DNA of 64,000 nucleotides. It comes from JAZDGX01 sp964482205 (lineage in GTDB: Bacteria; Eisenbacteria; RBG-16-71-46; CAIMUX01; WJJG01). Location of the stretch: contig CAYZWI010000011.1 of NCBI GenBank assembly GCA_964482205.1, positions 75,349 to 139,348 on the forward strand, in the 5' to 3' direction. Position 1 is the stretch's first letter, and every line of letters begins with the position of its first letter. Shown in pieces: positions 1 through 8,475 of the stretch. The notes beneath the pieces were generated by a model. It worked only from the letters and a program-made list of their open reading frames with translations. It did not search any database and was not told the origin of the DNA. A program made the position numbers and the translations under genes.

Positions 1-11
1 GTCCTATCCCC

Positions 12-17
12 TATAGT
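12..17 (+). promoter_or_regulatory. Probable -10 box for argS
   Basis: TATAGT lies about 50 bases before the argS start codon. Its -35 box would fall outside the window, so only half of the promoter can be seen. Confidence 0.4.
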
Positions 18-67
18 GCCCTGGAAATTGCGGGCGCCCTCGACGCAAGAACAGGGAGGATGGGTGC

Positions 68-2152
68 ATGCACGAAACGCGTGGCAGGCTCTCCGAAAGC
101 GTGGCCGATCTGGCATCGATCTTGCGCTCGCGCACGCGCGCGGCGGCGCTGGCATGGGAAGCGGCAGCAGCGGCCCGCCCGAGCTTGGAGGCCTCTCCCG
201 CCGCGCTCGCGCCCACGCGCCCCCCTCGTCCCGAACTGGGCGACCTCGCCATCCCCTGCTTCCCTCTCGCCAAGCCGCTCGGCAAGCCGCCCGCGCAAAT
301 CGCCGCCCAGTTGCTCGAGCCTCTGGCGGCGGAGTTTTCTCGGGCGGCAGCGGATGGGGCGCTCCCGGCGATTGCGTCGCTCGACACCGCCGGGCCCTAT
401 GTGAATGTGACCTTCGAATCCGGCTCGCTTGCCGGTTGGGTGCTCGAACGAGTGGCGGCCGGAGCGGCGCCTTATGGTAGGTCACTGCCTTCCGCCGGAC
501 GGCGCACAATGGTCGAGTACTCAGCTCCCAACACGAACAAGCCGCTTCACCTCGGACATGTGCGCAACAATCTTCTCGGTCTGAGTCTCTGCAACATTCT
601 CGCCGCGGTCGGCGAAGAGGTCATCCCCGTCAATCTCGTGAACGACCGGGGCATTCACATCGCGAAGTCGATGGTCGCCTACGAACGCTGGGGCGAGGGC
701 GCGACTCCCGAGCAGGCGAATGTGAAAGGGGATCATTTCGTCGGGCATTTCTATGTGCGCTTCAGTCAGGAAGTGAAGGAGCAGGCGGCCGCGATCGCGC
801 GCGCGCGCGGGATCGATCCGGCGACGCTCGACGAAGAGGCCGCCCGCGCGATCGAGGACGAGACCGACTTGATGCGCGCGGCGCGGGAGAGCCTGCGCCG
901 ATGGGAAGAGGACGACCCCGAGACGCGCCGTCTGTGGCGGACGATGAACGGGTGGGTGTACGCGGGATTCGACGTAACCTACGCCCGCCTGGGATGCGCC
1001 TTCCGCAAATGGTATTTCGAGAGCGGCACCTATCAAAAGGGCAAGGAGCTGGTCGAGCAGGGAGTGGCGCGCGGCCTCTTCGCTCGCAAAGAGGACGGCT
1101 CCGTGTGGGCCGACTTGTCCGAAGAAGGCCTGGGCGAGAAGCTGCTGCTTCGCTCCGACGGCACATCCGTCTACATCACGCAAGACCTGGGCACCGCACT
1201 CATCAAGTACGACGACTTCCACATGGATCGCTCGATCTATGTCGTCGGCAGCGAGCAGAATCATCACTTCCGCCTGCTCTTCGCCCTGCTGCGCAAGCTC
1301 GGACTGCCCTGGGCGGATGCGTGCCGTCACTTGAGCTATGGGCTCGTCACCCTGCCGCATGGAATGGGGAAGCTCAAGTCGCGTGAAGGGCGAGCGGTGG
1401 ATGCGGACGATCTGCTCGACGAGCTCGCCGCGCTCGCGTCGAACAAAGCGCGTGCAGGCGGATTTGCCTCTGGAGACGAGCGCGAAGTCGCGAGGCTGGG
1501 AGACGCGATCGGCCAGGGAGCGTTGAAGCTCTATTTGCTGCAGGTGAGCGCGGAGAAGAACATCCAATTCGATCCCGACAGCACGCTCGATTTCGAAGGG
1601 GACACGGGCCCGGCCGTGCAATACAGCCACGCGCGCATTTGCAGCATTGCGCGCAAGGCGATTGCCGCGGGGAAGATCGCGATCGAGGACCTGCTCGCGG
1701 TGAGCCTGCCCGATCCCTTTGCCGAGCTCGGGACGGGATCGCCGGTGCACGCGCGCAAGACGGCGCCAGCTGCGGGTATCGCGGAAGCGCCGAAGGCCGA
1801 AGCATCGCATGCGTCGGACGCGGCCGAAGCGGTGCGCCGTGCGGGCGGCCTGCGTCCCGAATGCCGGCAGCCCGAACTGCTCACGAGCGCTTTCGAGAAA
1901 GCGCTATGCCTCGAGCTGGCGCGCTTTCCGAATGCGCTCGCGTTGGCCGCCGAGCAGCTGAGCGCCGCGCCGGTGGCGAACTATTTATTGGATCTCACGA
2001 AGAGCTACGCGCGCTTCTATCACAACAACCCGGTGCTGCAAGCGGATACCGAGGACATCATGCGCGCGCGCCTGCACTTGAGCCTGGCCGTCGCGGCCAC
2101 CTTGCGCCGCGGCTTGTCGCTGCTCGGCATCCAAGCGCCCGATGCCATGTAG
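68..2152 (+). CDS. argS: Arginyl-tRNA synthetase
   Basis: Charges tRNA-Arg with arginine in the cytoplasm. The class I signature HLGH is at residues 161-164, within PNTNKPLHLGHVRNN, and the KMSKS-equivalent GMGKLKS is at 432-438. An N-terminal tRNA-binding domain (about 10-130) precedes the Rossmann core, and a DALR-type anticodon-binding helical domain ends the protein (about 600-694, with the typical SYARFYHNNPVL). At 694 aa it is longer than the usual 550-600. Part of the excess is an Ala/Glu-rich low-complexity insert at about 555-600, between the catalytic core and the DALR domain. ATG 68 is chosen because GGGAGGA sits 8 bases upstream. The gene stands alone, and its stop codon is the first element of a 43-bp tandem repeat. 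The identity is secure; only the exact N-terminus could shift. Confidence 0.97.
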   Translation: MHETRGRLSESVADLASILRSRTRAAALAWEAAAAARPSLEASPAALAPTRPPRPELGDLAIPCFPLAKPLGKPPAQIAAQLLEPLAAEFSRAAADGALPAIASLDTAGPYVNVTFESGSLAGWVLERVAAGAAPYGRSLPSAGRRTMVEYSAPNTNKPLHLGHVRNNLLGLSLCNILAAVGEEVIPVNLVNDRGIHIAKSMVAYERWGEGATPEQANVKGDHFVGHFYVRFSQEVKEQAAAIARARGIDPATLDEEAARAIEDETDLMRAARESLRRWEEDDPETRRLWRTMNGWVYAGFDVTYARLGCAFRKWYFESGTYQKGKELVEQGVARGLFARKEDGSVWADLSEEGLGEKLLLRSDGTSVYITQDLGTALIKYDDFHMDRSIYVVGSEQNHHFRLLFALLRKLGLPWADACRHLSYGLVTLPHGMGKLKSREGRAVDADDLLDELAALASNKARAGGFASGDEREVARLGDAIGQGALKLYLLQVSAEKNIQFDPDSTLDFEGDTGPAVQYSHARICSIARKAIAAGKIAIEDLLAVSLPDPFAELGTGSPVHARKTAPAAGIAEAPKAEASHASDAAEAVRRAGGLRPECRQPELLTSAFEKALCLELARFPNALALAAEQLSAAPVANYLLDLTKSYARFYHNNPVLQADTEDIMRARLHLSLAVAATLRRGLSLLGIQAPDAM

Positions 2153-2244
2153 CCGTTCCGCCTATTGCACCCGGCGCGCACTCGATGTCATCCAGCCGTT
2201 CCGCTTATTGCACCCGGCGCGCACTCGATGTCATCCAGCCGTTT
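2151..2244 (+). repeat. 43-bp tandem duplication at the argS stop codon
   Basis: Two copies of a 43-bp unit (2151-2193 and 2194-2236) differ at one base, and the first 7 bases of a third copy follow. The array starts inside the argS stop codon and fills most of the gap before the convergent gene. It is one of several short tandem arrays of 18-43 bp units in this window. No function is evident. Confidence 0.9.
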
Positions 2245-2283
2245 GCTTGTCTGCAACGCAGCGATGATGTCGGAGATCGGCGC

Positions 2284-3795
2284 CTATTCGCTCGTCTCGT
2301 CATGCGAAGAGCGCGAGCCATTCGCGCCTCGATTGCCATCGCGCTCCGCATGCCGACTCGATGCGCGATCTTCGCGCGTCTGTGAATCGCGGGACTCGCG
2401 CGAGGCCGGCGAACCACCCCTCTCCTCTTCCGTCGTTCCCAGATGACGATAGACCCGGCGCTTCTCGCGCGGCCGGAAGAGCGCGCCCTGAATGGAATGG
2501 CGTCCGCGCTTGGGACGTCTTCCCGCCTCGAATTCCGAAGGCCTCACGATCTGCACGCTGCTTTCGCGCAGCGGAGAGCCCTCCACGAGCCCGATCCTTC
2601 CTTCATCGCCCGGCGACGCTTCGGCGCGGTCGCGCTGCGGCGTTCGTTCTCTCGGAGGCTCTTGTGAAGGCCCAGGCTCGTATGATCTCTCCTCGCCGCC
2701 GCTTGATTCCCCGCGCTCGCCGGCCTCTGCGCTTTCCTCCGGCTGGCGCCTCTCCCGTTCCCTCCGGCCTCCGCGCCCGCGTCCTCCGCGCCGGCCGCGC
2801 GTCCTGCGCTCGCGGCCTTGTTCGCTTCTCGCCTCAGAACTTGCTTGCTCTCCCGTTTCCAGGCTCTCTTCCGAGAAGAGCGGCTCACGCAACGCTTCCT
2901 CGGAATGCTCGCCAAAGCGCTCGTCGGCGCGCGCATCCGGACGCGTGTCGGAAGGCGTTTCCGGACGCGTATCCGAACGTCCCCCCGGCAAAGGCCGCAC
3001 CGTCCCCGGCCCGATGTCCGGGCGCCCGCTCGCGTCACGCCGTCTTTCCGATCGGGCGGCCTCCACCCCCGGCGCCTCCGGAGCTTGTCCCCGCCCCGCT
3101 CCTCGTCCGCCCCGGCGGCCGCGCCGCATCCCGCGCTCGCGGCGGCTCTCCGCTTGCCCGCCCTCGCGCTCCGGTCGCGGGCCTTCGCTGCCCGCGCGAT
3201 CGCGCGTGGAAGCGGCCTTCCTGCCCGACCCCTCGCGCGTTGAGCGCTCGCGGCTCCCTCGACGCATGCGCCGCAGCTCTTCGGGCCGCCCGCGCCTCTC
3301 GAGCGAACCTGTGCGCCTTCCGATTTCGGCCGCTTGCCCCGCGCGTCCGGCCGGCAGGCGCAGCTCGCTCAACGTGCTCGGCGTGTATCGCACGATGTTC
3401 GCAGTCACCAGCATCAATGCGCCGCGCAGCGAATCGAGGACCAGAAAGAGCCAGGCGGGAAACGACGACGCCGCCGCATCTTGCCCTCGCCCCAATCCGG
3501 AGTACCCGAGAAAGAGCGCGAGCCCGGCGAGGGTCGCGAATCCTCCATACAAGTTGACGAGCAGGTAGCCTTCCTCTCGTTCCTGCTTCAACCATTGAAA
3601 CATCAGCCAGTGCAGCGCCGCCGCGAGCAGGGCCGCGAGCCCGAGGAAGAGCGCGATGAACGTCCCGGATGAGGCGCTTTGTCCCTGCAGGAAAGGACGG
3701 AGAAACGGATGCGTTTCACGCAACCCGAACAACGATATCCCGGCCAGCAACTCGATCAGGCCGGAAAGAAAAACGAGCGTGCGTAGAATCGACAT
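2284..3795 (-). CDS. Membrane protein with long Arg/Glu-rich tail
   Basis: I do not recognise a family. The first 150 residues contain four probable transmembrane helices (about 5-25, 43-66, 76-98 and 108-130). The remaining 350 residues form a highly charged, low-complexity cytoplasmic-type tail dominated by Arg, Glu, Gly and Ser, with RGG-like runs such as RRGRRGGRGAGRG and GRRGGRGRGGRRERER. Such tails are intrinsically disordered and often bind RNA or polyanions, but that is inference. The ATG at 3795 has GGAGA 11 bases upstream. The strong R/E bias follows the local GC-rich codons, so the tail frame could drift without loss of openness. The N-terminal membrane part is the better-supported half. 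Confidence 0.7.
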   Translation of the reverse strand: MSILRTLVFLSGLIELLAGISLFGLRETHPFLRPFLQGQSASSGTFIALFLGLAALLAAALHWLMFQWLKQEREEGYLLVNLYGGFATLAGLALFLGYSGLGRGQDAAASSFPAWLFLVLDSLRGALMLVTANIVRYTPSTLSELRLPAGRAGQAAEIGRRTGSLERRGRPEELRRMRRGSRERSTREGSGRKAASTRDRAGSEGPRPEREGGQAESRRERGMRRGRRGGRGAGRGQAPEAPGVEAARSERRRDASGRPDIGPGTVRPLPGGRSDTRPETPSDTRPDARADERFGEHSEEALREPLFSEESLETGEQASSEARSEQGRERRTRGRRGGRGRGGRRERERRQPEESAEAGERGESSGGEERSYEPGPSQEPPRERTPQRDRAEASPGDEGRIGLVEGSPLRESSVQIVRPSEFEAGRRPKRGRHSIQGALFRPREKRRVYRHLGTTEEERGGSPASRESRDSQTREDRASSRHAERDGNRGANGSRSSHDETSE

Positions 3796-4042
3796 GGGAA
3801 TCGTGATCTCCTTGCATCAGGATCGGCCTGCGACCGGATGGCGGAATCCGCAAAGCCGGCGTCCGCTCTCGATCGAGCCGGGTGAATTCAGGCAGCCTTC
3901 GACGAAAACGCGCGCCCAAGCCATCGACGAAATCGAAGTCGAAGGCACCGACGGGGCGCCGTTCCGCACCGGCTCGTTCACGAGCTAGGCATCCGTGGCT
4001 GCGCATTCGGGATCCATCAATCAGGCCGCATTCCGCGGAAGG

Positions 4043-5218
4043 TCAATAGCGACGCACGATGAGATAGTCCGCCAGTCCCGCGAGAATGCCGCTCCAATGG
4101 TCGTCGGTCGTGATCCTGGGAATCGAGGCCTTGCCTCGCTCGACGAGTTGCCGGGCCATCGCCTCGGACCGGGAAAGCGCTCCGCTGTGCTTCACGATCT
4201 CGCGCACTCTTTCGAGATCGGCCCGCGTGATTTCCGGGTTTCCGTGCACCTTCTCCAAGAAGGCGCGCGTCGCGCGATCGGATTCCCGATAGGCGTGCAC
4301 CATGAGGAGTGTCTTCTTCCCTTCACGAATGTCCGAATCGACGGGCTTTCCCAGAATCTGCTCATTGCCGTACAGCCCGAGAATGTCGTCTTGAATCTGG
4401 AACGCGATCCCGACCGGAATCGCATAGTCGGCGAGCGCGTCCAACACGGGCGCATCGCCGCCGGCCAAAATCGCTCCCATCTGCAGCGGCAGCATGACGG
4501 TGTAGTGGGCGGTCTTGTACTCGTGGATCTGCAGGACGCGCTCTTCTTCGAGCCGCGCGAGAGGCACTTCGCACACATCGAGAAGTTGCCCAGCCACCGT
4601 CTCGGCCGTCACGCGGCTCAACAAGCCGATCGCCCGCAGCAGCGCATCGCCGCGGAACCCCGACGAGAGGAGCAGCTCTTGCGCGAGCGCCTGGCCCTTG
4701 TCGCCGAAATTCAAGGCGACCGCGCGCCCATAGGCGAGCGCATCCTCCGCCCGGGAAAACTCCGCGCGATGATCGTCGGCGTACTTGCGATGCACGGTGG
4801 CCATGCTGCGCCGCACATCGCTGTGGTCGACGATGTCGTCGTGGATCAGGAATGCGTTGTGGAGGATCTCCACGCATCCCGCCGCCCGATGGATACCGTC
4901 CTCGAGAGATGAAGCGGGCGCGCTTCCGCGCAAGCAGACGTCGTGACCCAGCACAACGAGCCCGGCGCGGATCTTCTTGCCCGAGCAGGTGAGCTGATCG
5001 TACGCATCGAATGCGCCGCGAATGATCTCGGGGAATCCTCGCCAGTCGCCGCGCTTGCGTTCCCAGAAGGCCCCGAGCACGTCGTTGACGCGCCGGGCGC
5101 TGTCCTTCAGGTACGCGCGCGCACGATCGATGCCCGCGGCCAGCGCGAGCGATTCCGGCGAAATCGTCGGTTCCGGCATGCCCGTCTCTTCGCTCCTCCA
5201 GACCTTGGAACCGTCCAT
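4043..5218 (-). CDS. Polyprenyl diphosphate synthetase (trans-type)
   Basis: Trans-isoprenyl diphosphate synthase that adds isopentenyl diphosphate units head-to-tail to an allylic primer. The first Asp-rich motif is DDIVD at residues 127-131 (in FLIHDDIVDHSD) and the second is DDILG at 277-281 (in FQIQDDILGLYG). Length (391 aa) is slightly above the usual 300-350, with about 70 extra N-terminal residues. It starts 4 bases after the stop of uppS on the same strand, so the two form an operon making isoprenoid chains, a trans-prenyl substrate and an undecaprenyl-type carrier. Sequence alone does not fix the product chain length (farnesyl, geranylgeranyl or longer). Confidence 0.93.
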   Translation of the reverse strand: MDGSKVWRSEETGMPEPTISPESLALAAGIDRARAYLKDSARRVNDVLGAFWERKRGDWRGFPEIIRGAFDAYDQLTCSGKKIRAGLVVLGHDVCLRGSAPASSLEDGIHRAAGCVEILHNAFLIHDDIVDHSDVRRSMATVHRKYADDHRAEFSRAEDALAYGRAVALNFGDKGQALAQELLLSSGFRGDALLRAIGLLSRVTAETVAGQLLDVCEVPLARLEEERVLQIHEYKTAHYTVMLPLQMGAILAGGDAPVLDALADYAIPVGIAFQIQDDILGLYGNEQILGKPVDSDIREGKKTLLMVHAYRESDRATRAFLEKVHGNPEITRADLERVREIVKHSGALSRSEAMARQLVERGKASIPRITTDDHWSGILAGLADYLIVRRY

Positions 5219-5222
5219 GTCC

Positions 5223-6098
5223 TCAGGCTCCCTTGCGGGACGATGCGGGTCCCACCTGTCGATCCCCCTCTCGGGCCCGTGGGGTCGACGCGGGCGGACT
5301 CGCGGTCTTGCCGGAAGGCGCGATCGCGGATGGCCCGGGCGACTCAGGCTCCTCCGACGGCGTGTGCGCGTCGTTGCGGAGACCGAAGCGCCGGTCGCGC
5401 GAGGCGAATTCGCGAAACGCTTCCCGGAAATCCTCCTCGTCCAGCTCCGGAAGCAGGCGCGGAAGAAAGAGAAGCTCGGCGTACACCGTCTGCAGTGGCA
5501 GGATGCCCGACAGCCGATGCTCCCCCGAGGTGCGAATGACCAGATCCGGATCGGGCTGGCCGGCCGTGTCCAGTGCCTCGCTCAACCGTTCCCAGGTCAG
5601 CGATCCCAGATCCTTCCCTTCGCGCCCCAACCGCTCGAGCGCTCGCAGGACCTCGTCCCGGCCACCGTAGTCGAGGGCGAGGTTCAGCGTGTGGCGCTCG
5701 TACGCCCGGGTCTCTTCCTCCATCTCCGCGAGCAGGCGCGCGAGACGCGGGAAACGAGCGGCGATCCGGTCGCGCCGCCCGATGTGGCGGAAGCGGATGT
5801 TCTCTTCCCGAAACTTGGAACGGTTCTTCCGCAGATACAGGTCGACCAGCTTCATGATGGCCGAGACCTCACGCGGATTCCGTCCCCAGTTCTCAGTCGA
5901 GAAGGCCCAGACGGTGGCGTAGGGCACATTCCAGTCGCGACACACGCGCAGAAACGCTTCCACCGCGCGAGCGCCTTGCAGATGCCCTTCAGCGATGGGT
6001 CGCCCCTTCCGGCCGGCCCAACGGCCGTTGCCGTCCGGAATCAGCACCACATGGCGCGGCAGAAGAGCTGGCGAAGGCCGGATCTCCTGCTTTCCCAT
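5223..6098 (-). CDS. uppS: Isoprenyl transferase (undecaprenyl diphosphate synthase family)
   Basis: Cis-prenyltransferase that builds the polyprenyl carrier lipid used for cell-wall and surface glycan synthesis. The catalytic DGNGRWA is at residues 22-28, followed by family features AFSTENW, LNLALDYGGRDE and the IRTSGEHRLSG substrate loop. The ATG at 6098 is preferred because GGGAGGAACG immediately precedes it; an upstream extension to 6143 is open but has no ribosome site. At 291 aa it carries about 45 extra, Pro/Ser-rich residues at the C-terminus compared with typical 245-aa enzymes. It is the first gene of an operon with the downstream trans-prenyl synthetase, and a promoter is visible at 6196-6225. 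Confidence 0.95.
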   Translation of the reverse strand: MGKQEIRPSPALLPRHVVLIPDGNGRWAGRKGRPIAEGHLQGARAVEAFLRVCRDWNVPYATVWAFSTENWGRNPREVSAIMKLVDLYLRKNRSKFREENIRFRHIGRRDRIAARFPRLARLLAEMEEETRAYERHTLNLALDYGGRDEVLRALERLGREGKDLGSLTWERLSEALDTAGQPDPDLVIRTSGEHRLSGILPLQTVYAELLFLPRLLPELDEEDFREAFREFASRDRRFGLRNDAHTPSEEPESPGPSAIAPSGKTASPPASTPRAREGDRQVGPASSRKGA

Positions 6099-6195
6099 CG
6101 TTCCTCCCATCCTGGTGCGCTCATGATCGCCCGCTCCTTCCAAGGGCCGGGCATGGCCTTTCCGGCGCGCTTGGCGGCGGTCCGCTCGCCGGGCC

Positions 6196-6225
6196 AGTGT
6201 ACCTGGGAGGGACCGTGCGTCGCAA
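6196..6225 (-). promoter_or_regulatory. Predicted promoter of uppS operon
   Basis: Reading the minus strand, TTGCGA (6225-6220), an 18-base spacer and TACACT (6201-6196) lie about 100 bases before the uppS start. The same two hexamers recur in front of the barrel gene at 6904. Confidence 0.5.
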
Positions 6226-6265
6226 TCTTCCTGCGAAAGCGCTGGTGGCCATCAGGTTGCCATGG

Positions 6266-6350
6266 CACGAGGCCTGCCCAATGCCATCTGACGAGGCCCA
6301 CCCAGTGCCGTATGACGCGGTCCGCCTGGTGCTATAGCACGCGGCCCGCC
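6266..6350 (+). repeat. 24-bp degenerate tandem array (3.5 units)
   Basis: Units at 6266-6289, 6290-6313 and 6314-6337, plus a partial unit from 6338, share the frame (C/G)ACGMGGYCYRCCYRRTGC followed by four variable bases. The third unit ends in GCTATAG. The units differ by several bases, so this is an older duplication than the argS repeat. Confidence 0.75.
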
Positions 6351-6829
6351 GGCCCCAACTTCCCGCCAAGGGATCGGCCTGCCAAGAGAAGTACAACCGG
6401 GGAGGGAAAAAGCTCAGGGCCCGGTCCTCTCACGAGAAGAGGCCGGGCCCAAAGGGTCTGGCGTTGACCACGGGTCCAGGTGCAGGTGTCGTGCGCCACC
6501 GCCTGTCCGTGGGTCAAACAGCCGACCCCATCGACTCATCGGCCGCCCGCAATTTTGCTGAACCCCGCATCTCTCTGGCGGGAAAGGGCCAGGGCGGGGC
6601 GGCGCCCAGGAGATGGAGCCGGTGCCCGGGACCTGGCCCCAGCGCCAAGGACTTGACCCCCCCATGCCCCTGCACGCGTCGCCTTGGAAGCCGGGCCATC
6701 CTGGGGATCGCGGCGGGACCGGCAAACCGTTTCCGGGAAACTGGTTCGACGGCCGCCCGGAAAATCCGTTTGGGCCCATTGGGTGCTCGATTCGGGCGAA
6801 TCTTCCGCCTGCTCAAGGCCGATCTCTAC

Positions 6830-6857
6830 TTGCGAATGGGCGGCCAGCCTCTACACT
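6830..6857 (+). promoter_or_regulatory. Predicted promoter of the Omp85-like gene
   Basis: TTGCGA (6830-6835), 16 bases, then TACACT (6852-6857), which puts the transcript start about 40 bases before the start codon at 6904. Confidence 0.55.
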
Positions 6858-6903
6858 GGCGTCCATCGTCATGGAAGGGCCACACCTCAGGGCAGGGAGG
6901 CAA

Positions 6904-8475
6904 ATGCGAGCCGTTCGCATCGGATCGGGCTGTATCCCTCGATGGAGACAGTGGCTGATTTGCGCGGGCTTCGCGGCCATCGCGGCCATCTCGCCTCTGC
7001 ACGCCTGGGCGCAGGATTCTGCTCTCGCTTCACCGGACAGCCTCGCCACGAGTCCGGCCATCCTTTCCGCACAACAGTCGCATGACGAGACTCGCGTCCC
7101 TTCGTTCGAAGAGACGCCCGTGCTGGCTCCCGTTTCCGCTCCGCAAAGCGGCCCGGGCTCCGATCAGCCCCCCTCGGGCGCCATTCCCGAGATCCGCCCG
7201 GCGAGTCCCGCTCCCAATGGAGCGCGCGGATTCCTGCAAGAGCCCGGCGAAGGTTCGCAGGCGGGCCTGCTCGTCCCGCGAGTGTTGCTCTTTCCCGCGC
7301 GCGTGGCGTTGCAGGCGGCGACCTTGCCGGTGCGCTTCGCCGGCTCGCTTCTCTCCCCCACCGGATTCCCGCAGGATTGGGCGAGAGCCGTCGATTGCGA
7401 GCGGCCCTACTTCGTGCCGCTCCTCGGAGTCGATCCGACCATCGGAGCCACCGCAGCGGTCCGCCTGGGACACGAGAATCCCTACGACCCGAATGGTTGC
7501 GTGACCTACCGGCTCTCGTACGGGGGGATCGGCGAACAGATCTATTCGCTCACCTTGCGCTCGCGCGATCCCTACCTCCTTCCGTACGAAGACGGCTGGA
7601 GCTACCGGCTGCTCGCGCGCTATGAAGTCATGTCGGACCGTCATTATTTCGGGCGCGGGAATGTGAGCCGTCACAAGGATCGCACGCTCTACACCCAGGA
7701 GCGTTATCTCGCGCTCGCGTCGCTGCGCTACGCGCCCTCCGACTGGATGCGCTGGGACTTCTCGTTGTCCGCGCACCGCCGCCAGATCCGCCCCGCGCGC
7801 GATCTCGATGACGGAGAGCGAAGCATCGAGCAGCTCTTCCCGAACGAGCATCTCGCGCCCGGATTGATCCTCGATCCCCAGAACATCCAAGGCGAGATCG
7901 CCCTCACGCTCGATGGACGCGACGAGCGCGCGCGCCCCACGCGCGGCGCGAAGTCGGAGCTCTTCTTCGCCTACGCGCACGGCACCGGTCCCGACATCGT
8001 CGATTTCGTCTGGTACGGCGGAGAGTTGCAGTACTACCACACCATCGCCCCGCGGCATGTGCTGGCCACGCGCATCTCGGCCGAAGAGGCGCGCACCGGC
8101 ACGCAGACGGCCACCGGCACCTACTTGCCCGTCAAATTCACGGAGCTGCCGAGCCTCGGCGGTCCGACCACCTTGCGCGGATACGAACGCGATCGCTTCA
8201 TGGACAACGGCGCGACCCTGGCGACGATCGAGTATCGCTATCAGGTGAGCCCGCTGGTGGAAGCGACCGTGTTCGCCGACTTCGGAAAAGTCCTGCCGCG
8301 CCTGCTCGATTTCGATTTCCAAGCCATTCATCGCTCCTGGGGAGCGGGATTGCGGATCGCGACCAACGAATGGATGCTCGTTCGCCTGCAAGCCGCGGCG
8401 AGCGACGAGGACACGATCGTGTATGCGAGCCTCGACTCCGCCTTCGACCGGCCCGATCGGAGGGAGCGGCGATGA
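6904..8475 (+). CDS. Omp85/BamA-like surface antigen (outer-membrane beta-barrel)
   Basis: Predicted outer-membrane barrel of the bacterial surface antigen (Omp85/TamA) family. A signal peptide spans residues 1-37 (hydrophobic WLICAGFAAIAAIS, then AWAQDS). After a Pro/Ser-rich linker (about 40-110) the protein is full of alternating barrel strands ending near the C-terminus. The hallmark LRGY sequence (GGPTTLRGYERDRF) occurs in the last third, as in lid loop 6 of Omp85 proteins. There is no room for more than one POTRA domain, so it resembles POTRA-poor Omp85 proteins rather than BamA itself. ATG 6904 is fixed by GGGAGG four bases upstream. Its stop overlaps the next start (ATGA at 8472-8475), so the two genes are translationally coupled. 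Confidence 0.88.
   Translation: MRAVRIGSGCIPRWRQWLICAGFAAIAAISPLHAWAQDSALASPDSLATSPAILSAQQSHDETRVPSFEETPVLAPVSAPQSGPGSDQPPSGAIPEIRPASPAPNGARGFLQEPGEGSQAGLLVPRVLLFPARVALQAATLPVRFAGSLLSPTGFPQDWARAVDCERPYFVPLLGVDPTIGATAAVRLGHENPYDPNGCVTYRLSYGGIGEQIYSLTLRSRDPYLLPYEDGWSYRLLARYEVMSDRHYFGRGNVSRHKDRTLYTQERYLALASLRYAPSDWMRWDFSLSAHRRQIRPARDLDDGERSIEQLFPNEHLAPGLILDPQNIQGEIALTLDGRDERARPTRGAKSELFFAYAHGTGPDIVDFVWYGGELQYYHTIAPRHVLATRISAEEARTGTQTATGTYLPVKFTELPSLGGPTTLRGYERDRFMDNGATLATIEYRYQVSPLVEATVFADFGKVLPRLLDFDFQAIHRSWGAGLRIATNEWMLVRLQAAASDEDTIVYASLDSAFDRPDRRERR

Larger units (their letters stand above)
6099..6903. other. 805-bp intergenic region between divergent uppS and barrel gene
   Basis: No convincing gene is present. 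The region holds the uppS promoter, a 24-bp degenerate tandem array (6266-6350) and the promoter of the barrel gene (6830-6857). The centre (6360-6800) is GC-rich with many short GGCCCGG-type runs. I see no structured RNA signature that I can name. Confidence 0.6.

Noticed and set aside
2151..2244. Direct repeats as a CRISPR array
   Set aside because: The copies are back to back with no spacers, and no cas gene is in the window.
6604..6617. Shared 14-mer GCCCAGGAGATGGA at 6604 and 63543
   Set aside because: Several chance pairs of 14-mers are expected in 64 kb, more so in GC-rich DNA. No wider similarity surrounds the two copies.
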